Shown: positions 8,751-16,753 of the stretch, one piece after another | Numbering within the stretch: the stretch's first letter is position 1 | Layout of the letters: the number at the start of each line of letters is the position of its first letter | The notes under the pieces: generated by a model | What the model saw: only the letters and a program-made list of their open reading frames with translations | What the model was told of the DNA's origin: nothing | Database searches by the model: none | DNA from: Lachnospiraceae bacterium | Lineage (GTDB): Bacteria > Bacillota > Clostridia > Lachnospirales > Lachnospiraceae | Assembly: GCA_017558145.1 (NCBI GenBank) | Contig: JAFYWF010000078.1 | Location: forward strand, 1 to 41,883 | Direction: 5' to 3' | Length of the DNA stretch: 41,883 nt | Translations under genes and position numbers: made by a program

Positions 8751-11189
8751 TTATTGTCCTTCTAATAATTCTTCTGCCTTTTGTAAACTTTCATATCCAT
8801 ATAACAACGCTGTATTCATCATAATATCTTCTGTTAAATTTTTACCATCCTGCAAATATGAAACGATAAATCTTCCATATAAATCTAAAGTTTTATCCGA
8901 ATAGGTTCCAAGCTCCCCTCGTAAATATGTTTCAAAAGATGTTGAGAAAGTACTATCTTCTCTTGTATGAATCACACGACTATTACCTGCCATATATGGA
9001 TACTTCAAAGCGAATTCTTCCATCCATACAACCTGAATTTTTACAATTTCTTCTATAATTTTCTTTTTCTCATCCGGTAAAATCGGAAATTGTGATTTTA
9101 TTTCTTCATAATGTTCCGGTGCAGTAGATTCCATCATTCGTCCATACTTTTCTGTAATCAAATTCCATCCCTTTTCCATTGCATTTTCAAAATCCCGGAT
9201 ATAACTTACGAGCATTTCTATATTCCATGTTAAATATTGACTCTTTCGCATAATTGAAAAAGTATTCCAATCATCCTGACAATCTGCACGCCCACCTTCA
9301 TTTTCCACTTTGTCAAAATTCTGCCATTCTAAATTTACAAGCATTTCTACCAAGCTTTCTTTGGACATATCTTCTTTTAGCTCTCCCATATGCTCTATTT
9401 CTTGACTATTCTCTACATTACATTCATCATATTGCAACACTTGTCCAATATAATGTTCCATATAGTTAGTTGGCAATTTTTCTTTAACTAATCCCATACT
9501 GACCATTAACTCTAACATAGACACACTAATCAATTCCATAAGAAGTTCATTATTTTCTATCGCCATAATTGGAGTCAACACTAACTCTTTTAAATTTTTT
9601 AGAATCTCTAAATCATCGGTAAATCCTTTCAAATACTCCAAACCTTGATACATCCATTTATAATATGGTGCATACGTACGATTTAAAAGATAAAGTAATT
9701 GCATGACTGATTTTACGAATCCACTTCTGCACTGTTCTGCTGTTATAATATCATTTCTTTTCGCCATACGTCCATAATTGTATTGTCCATACTGAGAGAT
9801 ATGATACATACATTGTGCTATTTTGGCTTTCCATACTTCGTCAGGATAATAATCCAATAATTGTTTTCTAATTCCTGTAAAAATCCCTTCGTTATCTTTT
9901 AAAACCCAACCATTCGTTGCACAAGCTAACATAGATTCCTCTATTTTGTTCCACTCCTCTATTGACTGCGGAAGATACGTTACACCTAAAATTCTTTCAT
10001 AAAATTCTTCAATAATACAAACTCCAACTCTTCCTTTTCCGGTTTTCATATATTTTCCACTAATACCTCGAAAAGTTGATGGTAATTTTTCATATTCTTT
10101 TTGTAATTTTTCTCCAATCTTACCATAGGTTTCACGCGTTACCCACATACAAAATCCTGGGCCAAAATCATGATCCCTGGAAACTTCGTCATCGAAGCCC
10201 CAACAATCAGAGCCTTCACCAACCTTTCCTATTGCAATTTTATCTATATATTCAGGAAATTTTTCTAGTAACATAGGTTCGCCATATTCATAAAAATAAT
10301 CCTCGCACATTTGCTTCCCTAAGCTTTTTTTCTTTAAAAATGTAGCATCAATATTATCACGGCTAAAGGAGTCGTCTAAAAAAGCAGCATCATAATCTGG
10401 TATCTTACTTTTTACTTTTTCAAAATTGTCTAAGGTACGATAGTAATATTCTGTTTTTCCTACATGTTTCTCTAATTCTGATAAAGCTCTTTTGTAGTAT
10501 TTTAATGACGCAATATAATTTTCTTTTTGAAACTGTAATTCACCCATTACAGAAAGAGCCGCACCGTAATGAAAATCTCGTTCTCCATCCTCTATAAAAA
10601 TCTTAAGGGAACGATTCAAGTATTCCTCCGCTTCATTTTGCCGATCTATTCTCAATAAAGATGCCGCTAAATTAGAACATGTAATAGCAATCTTAATTTC
10701 ATCCTGATAAATTTCTATAATTTCTAAAGCTTTTTTTAAACATTTTGTGGCTTGTTCAAAATCACCCATTTCTTGATGCAATAAACTCAAGTTATTATAA
10801 TAACTGGCATATAAACTATCTGTAGGTGCTAATAATTGATCATAGACTTTTTTTACCTCATCATAGTAAGATAAAGAAATTTCCCATTTGCCTGCTGCAC
10901 GATAAGCATTAGCCACATTAAGACAAGTAGTGGCATAATGGATACTGTCTTTTAACCCTCGCATTTCCATAAATGGAAGAATTTGTTCACAATAATATAT
11001 AGATTTTTCGTACATGCTTATATCACGATAAAATCCTATAATTTCATTCACAATCGTAATAACAATAGCATCTTCCTTTTCATCCATAGCTTCTTTCAAA
11101 GCATCCTGCAAATATACTTCTACTTTATCCATTCGTTGTTCTTCAAATAATTTATCTAATCCGTATAAAATTTCTTCCACACTTCTCAT
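8751..11189 (-). CDS. TPR-DUF4037-DUF4125 fusion protein
   Basis: An 812-residue cytoplasmic protein in three parts. Residues about 1-245 are TPR-like repeats. Residues about 285-600 match DUF4037, which looks like a nucleotidyltransferase: GEGSDCWGFDDEVSRDHD (about 325-342) has the GS...D-D pattern plus SRDHD. Residues about 612-805 match DUF4125, with NLEWQNFDKVENEGGRADCQ near its start. No substrate is known; transfer of a nucleotide to a small molecule or protein is conceivable. The start is at the ATG at 11189, six bases after GAGGTG; a GTG at 11198 lacks a ribosome site. Its start is only 30 bases from the upstream terminator, so its promoter (a TATAAT is visible inside the terminator hairpin) must overlap that element, or it depends on read-through. 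Confidence 0.85.
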   Translation of the reverse strand: MRSVEEILYGLDKLFEEQRMDKVEVYLQDALKEAMDEKEDAIVITIVNEIIGFYRDISMYEKSIYYCEQILPFMEMRGLKDSIHYATTCLNVANAYRAAGKWEISLSYYDEVKKVYDQLLAPTDSLYASYYNNLSLLHQEMGDFEQATKCLKKALEIIEIYQDEIKIAITCSNLAASLLRIDRQNEAEEYLNRSLKIFIEDGERDFHYGAALSVMGELQFQKENYIASLKYYKRALSELEKHVGKTEYYYRTLDNFEKVKSKIPDYDAAFLDDSFSRDNIDATFLKKKSLGKQMCEDYFYEYGEPMLLEKFPEYIDKIAIGKVGEGSDCWGFDDEVSRDHDFGPGFCMWVTRETYGKIGEKLQKEYEKLPSTFRGISGKYMKTGKGRVGVCIIEEFYERILGVTYLPQSIEEWNKIEESMLACATNGWVLKDNEGIFTGIRKQLLDYYPDEVWKAKIAQCMYHISQYGQYNYGRMAKRNDIITAEQCRSGFVKSVMQLLYLLNRTYAPYYKWMYQGLEYLKGFTDDLEILKNLKELVLTPIMAIENNELLMELISVSMLELMVSMGLVKEKLPTNYMEHYIGQVLQYDECNVENSQEIEHMGELKEDMSKESLVEMLVNLEWQNFDKVENEGGRADCQDDWNTFSIMRKSQYLTWNIEMLVSYIRDFENAMEKGWNLITEKYGRMMESTAPEHYEEIKSQFPILPDEKKKIIEEIVKIQVVWMEEFALKYPYMAGNSRVIHTREDSTFSTSFETYLRGELGTYSDKTLDLYGRFIVSYLQDGKNLTEDIMMNTALLYGYESLQKAEELLEGQ

Positions 11190-11218
11190 GCCAATCACCT
11201 CGTCTATGATAATTATTC

Positions 11219-11278
11219 AAAAAGGCTATTATAAAAATTTTGCATTCTATCAACAGAAACAAACTTTTACAACAGCCT
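11219..11278 (-). terminator. Intrinsic terminator after the DUF711 gene
   Basis: On the minus strand a 14-bp stem with two G-U pairs forms between AGGCTGTTGTAAAA (11265-11278) and TTTTATAATAGCCT (11223-11236), with a 28-base loop, followed by TTTTTG. It ends the run of genes from the zinc-finger protein to DUF711. The long loop makes it less ideal than the others. Confidence 0.65.
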
Positions 11279-11325
11279 CTAGTTTCAAAATAGGAAAAAG
11301 AAATTATTTATTCACTTTCTTATGA

Positions 11326-12690
11326 TTAATTTTTAAAACTATGAATTGGTGCCGGTATTCTACCACCACGATTTACAAATGCTTCACAAGAGAATCTGTT
11401 TACCGGCATGATTGGTGCATATCCTAAAAGACCGCCAAATTCTACAGTTTCCCCAACTCCTTTTCCAATCACCGGAATAATACGAACTGCTGTAGTTTTT
11501 TGATTAATCATACCAATGGCAAGTTCATCCGCAATAATACCTGAAATCGTAGATGCCGGTGTCTCACCCGGAATGGCAATCATATCCAAACCTACAGAAC
11601 AAACACAGGTCATAGCCTCTAATTTTTCCAACGTCAAAGCTCCTGCTACTACTGCATCAATCATACCTTGGTCTTCACTAACAGGAATGAATGCTCCACT
11701 TAAGCCACCCACATAGGAAGATGCCATAACACCACCTTTTTTAACCTGATCATTTAAAATTGCTAATGCAGCTGTAGTTCCAGGTGCTCCTGCATATTCT
11801 AATCCCATTTCACATAAAATATCTGCTACTGAATCTCCTACTGCCGGAGTTGGTGCTAAAGATAAATCTACAATACCGAAAGGAACTCCCATTCTTTTAG
11901 AAGCTTCTTTCGCTACCAACTGACCTACACGAGTAACTTTAAACGCTGTTTTCTTAATCGTTTCACACATCACTTCAAAGCTTTCACCACGCACTTTTTC
12001 TAATGCTGTTTTTACAACCCCCGGACCACTAACTCCGACATTGATAATGTAATCAGCCTCTGTTACACCGTGGAAAGCACCTGCCATAAATGGGTTATCA
12101 TCAGGTGCATTGCAAAATACTACTAATTTAGCACATCCAAGAGAATCTGATTCCTTTGTATATTCAGCAGTTTCCTTAACAATATCTCCCATCAGCTTTA
12201 CAGCATCCATATTAATGCCGGTTTTGGTAGACCCTAAATTAATAGAACTGCACACTCGCTCTGTATTAGCTAAAGCTTCCGGTATGGAACGAATCAATAA
12301 CTCGTCCGCTTTTGTCATTCCTTTGGAAACTAACGCAGAATAACCTCCAATAAAGTTTACTCCTACTTCTTTTGCTACGTCATCTAACGTTTTCGCGATT
12401 GAAGCAAAATCTGATGTGGTTTTACAAGCCGCTCCCCCAATCAAAGCAATAGGTGTAACAGAGATTCTTTTATTCACTATCGGAATTCCAAATTCTCTGG
12501 AAATATCTTCTCCTGTTTTTACTAAATTTTTGGCTGCTTCATAAATTTTATGATAAATCTTTTCCTTGCATTTTTCCAAATCAGAGTCGATACAATCTAA
12601 TAAACTAATTCCCAAAGTAATCGTTCTTACATCAAGATTTTCTTTTTCAATCATTTTATTAGTTTCGGCTACTTCTAATATATTTAACAT
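11326..12690 (-). CDS. UPF0210 / DUF711 (PFL-like) family protein
   Basis: A 454-residue member of the UPF0210/DUF711 family, which shares the fold of pyruvate formate-lyase-like proteins but has no established reaction. Features seen: a Gly/Ala-rich core with [15 protein letters not shown] (about residues 215-229), [12 protein letters not shown] (about 191-202) and [15 protein letters not shown] (about 325-339), all typical of the family. It follows the ACT-domain gene; the UPF0237-UPF0210 pair is conserved in Firmicutes and archaea, suggesting the ACT protein regulates this one. I see no glycyl-radical motif (RVAGY-like), so a PFL radical mechanism is not supported. A terminator follows at 11219-11278. 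Confidence 0.92.
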   Translation of the reverse strand: MLNILEVAETNKMIEKENLDVRTITLGISLLDCIDSDLEKCKEKIYHKIYEAAKNLVKTGEDISREFGIPIVNKRISVTPIALIGGAACKTTSDFASIAKTLDDVAKEVGVNFIGGYSALVSKGMTKADELLIRSIPEALANTERVCSSINLGSTKTGINMDAVKLMGDIVKETAEYTKESDSLGCAKLVVFCNAPDDNPFMAGAFHGVTEADYIINVGVSGPGVVKTALEKVRGESFEVMCETIKKTAFKVTRVGQLVAKEASKRMGVPFGIVDLSLAPTPAVGDSVADILCEMGLEYAGAPGTTAALAILNDQVKKGGVMASSYVGGLSGAFIPVSEDQGMIDAVVAGALTLEKLEAMTCVCSVGLDMIAIPGETPASTISGIIADELAIGMINQKTTAVRIIPVIGKGVGETVEFGGLLGYAPIMPVNRFSCEAFVNRGGRIPAPIHSFKN

Positions 12691-12774
12691 TTCATTTTGT
12701 ACCTTTCATTCAATTCTTTTAACACAATCATTTATCATGTGATTCATAAATTGTTACTAAATCCATCTAACACT

Positions 12775-13047
12775 TTAAATTCTATGCATACTGTTAAAAA
12801 TATCTTCTCTTTGGCATTTAATAATTACACCAATTTCTTCGCCTAATTTTTCTAACTCTTCTGCTGTTTCTTTAAAATGCTTTGTACTGGCAGTTCTATC
12901 TACAATCATCATCATATTAAAATATCCTTGAACAATAGTTTGAGAAATATCTAAAATATTAATATTATTCTCTGCTAAATATACACACACTTTTGCAATA
13001 ATACCTACGGTATCTTTTCCCACCACTGTAATAATTGTCTTTTTCAT
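12775..13047 (-). CDS. ACT-domain protein (UPF0237)
   Basis: A 90-residue stand-alone ACT domain of the UPF0237 family, distantly related to the glycine cleavage repressor GcvR. The first strand and ligand-binding loop are clear: ITVVGKDTVGIIAKVCVYLA (residues 6-25), then NINILDISQTIVQG. ACT domains bind amino acids or similar small ligands and control partner enzymes; the conserved partner is the UPF0210 protein encoded 84 bases downstream. In Streptococcus pneumoniae the family member was solved as a structural-genomics target, without a function. The gap to the upstream MBL gene is 77 bases without an evident terminator, so co-transcription is likely. Confidence 0.92.
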   Translation of the reverse strand: MKKTIITVVGKDTVGIIAKVCVYLAENNINILDISQTIVQGYFNMMMIVDRTASTKHFKETAEELEKLGEEIGVIIKCQREDIFNSMHRI

Positions 13048-13124
13048 AAATTGTTCTCTCCTGTCTTTCTATTGTTGAGCTTTTTATATCCTCATATACA
13101 TACATCTGTTTTCTTTAAACCTGA

Positions 13125-13925
13125 TTACGCAATTTTAATTAGAGGAGAAACTTCATCTCTTTTTGCAACGCTAATAGGACACATATATTCATTATAAATT
13201 TCACTTCCCATAGCTAATTCTACTCTTACAGTTTCATAAGCCAATTCAGGAATATTATTATCCTTACTTAAATGTCCTAATATGACACCTTGTAAATCTT
13301 TATGGATAATTCTTTTTAAAAGTCTCCCTGATAATTCATTTGACAAATGACCTCTATCCCCTAATATTCTTTGTTTTAATTTGTATGGATATGGACCTAC
13401 TTGAAGCATATTTACATCATGATTTGCTTCCAAAAACAAAAGATCCATTCCTTTTAAACACTCTACCGTATAATCATTATATGTCCCTAAATCAGTAGCA
13501 ATGGCAGCTTTTTTATTTCCGTATTTAAATCGATAGGCCACCGGTTCTACTGCATCGTGGGAAGTATGCATGGGATCCACCAAAATATCCTTAACCCAAA
13601 AACTTTCATCTGCACAAATAGGAACAAACAACTCTTGATTAATTTTTCCAACAGATGTTGTCATTTGAATCGCTTCAATGGTTTTTTTTGTTGCATAAAT
13701 AGGTATCTGAAACTTTCGACTTAAGACTCCCAGCCCACATATGTGATCTGAATGTTCATGGGTTATTAATATTCCATCAATATCGTGTAATGTTTTTCCA
13801 ATACTATTAAGACCACATTCTGTCTTCTTTCCACTAATTCCCACATCTACTAAAAGATGAGTAGCATCTGTCCCAACATAAATACAGTTACCACTACTTC
13901 CACTGGCAATACTGCATAACTCCAT
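13125..13925 (-). CDS. walJ: WalJ/YycJ-type metallo-beta-lactamase-fold hydrolase
   Basis: A 266-residue MBL-fold protein of the YycJ/WalJ family. It opens with CSIASGSSGNC (residues 4-14) and carries the metal-binding motif THEHSDH (about residues 55-61), further His at HTSHDAV (about 139), and a late GHLSKDN (about 222). In Bacillus the family lies in the walRK operon and is proposed to act as a 5'-3' exonuclease in genome maintenance and cell-wall-linked control. Here there is no walRK; the gene sits between an FtsA-like gene (21 bases upstream) and the ACT/DUF711 pair. The gene symbol rests on family similarity only. Confidence 0.88.
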   Translation of the reverse strand: MELCSIASGSSGNCIYVGTDATHLLVDVGISGKKTECGLNSIGKTLHDIDGILITHEHSDHICGLGVLSRKFQIPIYATKKTIEAIQMTTSVGKINQELFVPICADESFWVKDILVDPMHTSHDAVEPVAYRFKYGNKKAAIATDLGTYNDYTVECLKGMDLLFLEANHDVNMLQVGPYPYKLKQRILGDRGHLSNELSGRLLKRIIHKDLQGVILGHLSKDNNIPELAYETVRVELAMGSEIYNEYMCPISVAKRDEVSPLIKIA

Positions 13926-13946
13926 GCAATTAACCTCTTTCTATCT

Positions 13947-16106
13947 TTAAATTGGTTTCCAATATACTTCAATCATATCACCCTCTTGAAGTTCTTCCAT
14001 AAACTGTGCCTGACTTCCATTTAAAGTAGTAACAATGGCACCTTGAGGCTTAGACAAATCAAAGTCAATATAATCAAAGATATCTACAAAAATATATTTA
14101 GGCTTTCCGCGTAACACAACCGGCTTACGATTCACCATAACAATTCTACGGATATTTTCTTCCGGCGCAATAGCTGTTTCTTTTTCTGCCATTTTCTCCT
14201 GTTCAGAAGGTAACACTTTACCGTCTTCCATGTTTGGAGAATTCTCTTCACTTTCTTCTAAAGCAGTTCTATCTTCTTCTTCTGAAAATTCTTCTTCATC
14301 CATCAGTTGATCATAACTCGTCACCATGTCCGTTTTTGAAAAAATAACAGAAAAATTTTCATATACTTTCGTTTGCATATTTGCCTCATTATTATTTACA
14401 TAATATGTATTATAGGTATCTATGGAAATATCCATGAACTGTAAAATCTGCTCAATAGTATAATATTTTAAAAATTCAATAGAATCTCCATCCTGAATAC
14501 TATAATATTCAGATTCCAATTTACCATTCACTGAAGCAAATTTAGGAAGATGTACTTTTTTATGATTAATATCTACAACTAAAGAACCTCCACTTTCCGG
14601 CAACTGACTAATTTCCATTTTCGCAGGTGCACCAGCTGTAGATTCTTCTACATAAATAATATCTTCTTTATTAATTTTTGTATGAATATTTGCAGGCTTT
14701 CCGTTAACAAAAATTTGAGCGCCTTCACCTACTTCACCGCGAACAATTTTCTTAACACCATCTACCGTAAAATTCAATTCCTTACCTCGTTTCGGAAAGA
14801 AACCATCATTAGGGAAATGCGCTTGAATCGCCGCATCTGTAACTTTCAGATGTTTATTATCATATAACTTAATCTTCTCTCCATTGAAAGAAACAAACAC
14901 AAAGTTATTATTCTGTTCATAAAAATTAAGGCAAATACCAATCGGTGTCACAAGAAGAGAATCTTTTTCTATAGAAGTATCTAAAAACTCAATTTTCTGC
15001 ATTACTTCTTTTCCGCGTAGCGCCACACGCTCCGCTTGAATTCCTAATTTTTCGGAAAGCATGTTGGTATAACCATTTACTTTTCCACCTCCACCTACAA
15101 CAAATACAGCACTTACAGACTTTCCACCATTTAATTCTTTAATTTTATCACACACTCTGGATGTCATATCCTCTAATACCGGTGCCATAATGTCGTCAAT
15201 TTCTTTTGCAGTTATGGTCTGTTTAATTCCCATAATATCTTCGTAAGTAACAATATCACTTTGTGTAGAATCCTGCTTCATCTGATCGGCCACATAAAAA
15301 TCTGTCAGACATTGCAGTGCCAAACTTTCCGTCAAACTATCTCCCGCAATAGGAATCATACCATAAGCAATAATACTTCCATCTTTTGTAATCGAAATAT
15401 CGCTTGTACCGGCACCTACATCAACCAAAGCAATATTTAATAATCGAAATCTCTCTGGAATAGCTACCTGAATAGCTGCAATAGGTTCCAAAGTCATGTT
15501 GGCAACATGTAATCCGGCAATTTCTACTGCTTTATTTAAGCCATCAATTACTTCATCCGGAAGAAATGTTGCAATTAATTCTACTGCAATTTTTCTAGCT
15601 TTATGATTTTCCAAATTACTGATTTGAAAATCATTCAAATAATAATTTACAACGGAATTTCCTACACAGTAAAATTTTAAATTACTATTATTTTTTTCCA
15701 TAAAAGAAGCATATGCTTTTTCAATTGCTAATGAATTTAAAGCATAGATATCTTCTTTTGTAATAGTACGTTCTTCTTCAAATTCTACTTCTGCCTGAGA
15801 ATATGATGTTTCTAATACACGACCGGCAGCTGCAATGCACACTTCCGTTAATTTTCGTCCGATTTTTTCTTCCAAAAATTCTTTTACTTCACGAATAGAA
15901 GTCCCAACCTTTTCTATATCATGAATCTGTCCATCTAACATAGCCCTGGTTTCATGTTCTTTCACCTTCTGTGCTACAACGATGAACTTGTCTCCTTCTT
16001 TATAGCCTACCGTTCCTACAATACTTCTGGTTCCAATATCCAAGCCAAAAACTAAATGTCCTGAATATACTGTCCCATTGTTAATCATATTATTATGTGC
16101 TTCCAA
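13947..16106 (-). CDS. FtsA/PilM-like actin-fold protein with long C-terminal extension
   Basis: The N-terminal half is an FtsA-type ATPase: phosphate-1 GLDIGTRSIVGTVG (about residues 21-34), phosphate-2 VDVGAGTSDIS (about 228-238) and adenosine motif FVVGGGGKVNGY (about 335-346). FtsA is usually about 420 residues; this protein has roughly 300 more, with recurring beta-rich segments ending in DGDSIEFL or EGDMIEVY-like strands and an acidic linker. I set the start at TTG 16106, seven bases after GGAGG (16114-16118); the ATG at 16088 is too far from that site and an upstream start at 16175 would overlap coaE. It lies after polA-coaE, not in a dcw cluster, and lacks an obvious membrane-binding tail, so it is probably not the division FtsA itself. 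Confidence 0.85.
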   Translation of the reverse strand: MEAHNNMINNGTVYSGHLVFGLDIGTRSIVGTVGYKEGDKFIVVAQKVKEHETRAMLDGQIHDIEKVGTSIREVKEFLEEKIGRKLTEVCIAAAGRVLETSYSQAEVEFEEERTITKEDIYALNSLAIEKAYASFMEKNNSNLKFYCVGNSVVNYYLNDFQISNLENHKARKIAVELIATFLPDEVIDGLNKAVEIAGLHVANMTLEPIAAIQVAIPERFRLLNIALVDVGAGTSDISITKDGSIIAYGMIPIAGDSLTESLALQCLTDFYVADQMKQDSTQSDIVTYEDIMGIKQTITAKEIDDIMAPVLEDMTSRVCDKIKELNGGKSVSAVFVVGGGGKVNGYTNMLSEKLGIQAERVALRGKEVMQKIEFLDTSIEKDSLLVTPIGICLNFYEQNNNFVFVSFNGEKIKLYDNKHLKVTDAAIQAHFPNDGFFPKRGKELNFTVDGVKKIVRGEVGEGAQIFVNGKPANIHTKINKEDIIYVEESTAGAPAKMEISQLPESGGSLVVDINHKKVHLPKFASVNGKLESEYYSIQDGDSIEFLKYYTIEQILQFMDISIDTYNTYYVNNNEANMQTKVYENFSVIFSKTDMVTSYDQLMDEEEFSEEEDRTALEESEENSPNMEDGKVLPSEQEKMAEKETAIAPEENIRRIVMVNRKPVVLRGKPKYIFVDIFDYIDFDLSKPQGAIVTTLNGSQAQFMEELQEGDMIEVYWKPI

Positions 16107-16144
16107 GGTGATTCCTCCCGCCTTTTCATAAATATGTGTTAAAA

Positions 16145-16753
16145 TTATTCCACCCAAATATGAAGTCTTTGACATTCTTTTTTTATCTGCAATAAAGTAT
16201 CTTCAAATGCATGACTATTATCTAAAACCACAGTTGCATGCTGCCTAAATACTTCATCCGATAATTGTTGACTCATAATTTGATTAATTTTCTCATCAGA
16301 ATAAAATCTGGATTCTTTTAATCTTGTCTTTCTGATATTTTCATCGCTATAAATATACCATAATTCATCCAAATATGGTACATAACCTGCCTCAATTAAA
16401 AGCGCAGCTTCCAAAAAGAAAACATCAATTTTTCCTAAATCTTTTTCTATTTTAATTTCATTTAAAATATATTTTTCTACCGCAGGATGTATAATGGAAT
16501 TCACCTTATCTAACAGTTCTTTATCTCCAAATATACATTCTGCCATTTTAAATTTATTTATACTTCCATCATTCTTTAAGATTTCTTCCCCTAATAGCTC
16601 AACTATTTGAAAATAACAATCTTGTCCAGTTTCTTTCACTTTGTTTCCAACATCATCCGCCAATATAATTCTACAATTACAATGATCCTTTAAAGCTTGT
16701 AAAACACTGGATTTTCCGGCACCCACTCCACCGGTAATTCCTACTACTAACAT
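16145..16753 (-). CDS. coaE: Dephospho-CoA kinase
   Basis: CoaE phosphorylates the ribose 3'-hydroxyl of dephospho-CoA, the last step of coenzyme A synthesis. The 202-residue length is normal. The P-loop GITGGVGAGKSSV is at residues 5-17, followed by LADDVG (about 31-36) with the conserved acidic pair, and the lid region (IYSDENIRKTRLKESR, about 133-148). Its ATG overlaps the polA stop by one base (TAATG), indicating translational coupling; polA-coaE adjacency is common in Firmicutes. A P-loop kinase for CoA also fits the acetyl-CoA metabolism encoded elsewhere in the window, but that link is general. Confidence 0.97.
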   Translation of the reverse strand: MLVVGITGGVGAGKSSVLQALKDHCNCRIILADDVGNKVKETGQDCYFQIVELLGEEILKNDGSINKFKMAECIFGDKELLDKVNSIIHPAVEKYILNEIKIEKDLGKIDVFFLEAALLIEAGYVPYLDELWYIYSDENIRKTRLKESRFYSDEKINQIMSQQLSDEVFRQHATVVLDNSHAFEDTLLQIKKECQRLHIWVE

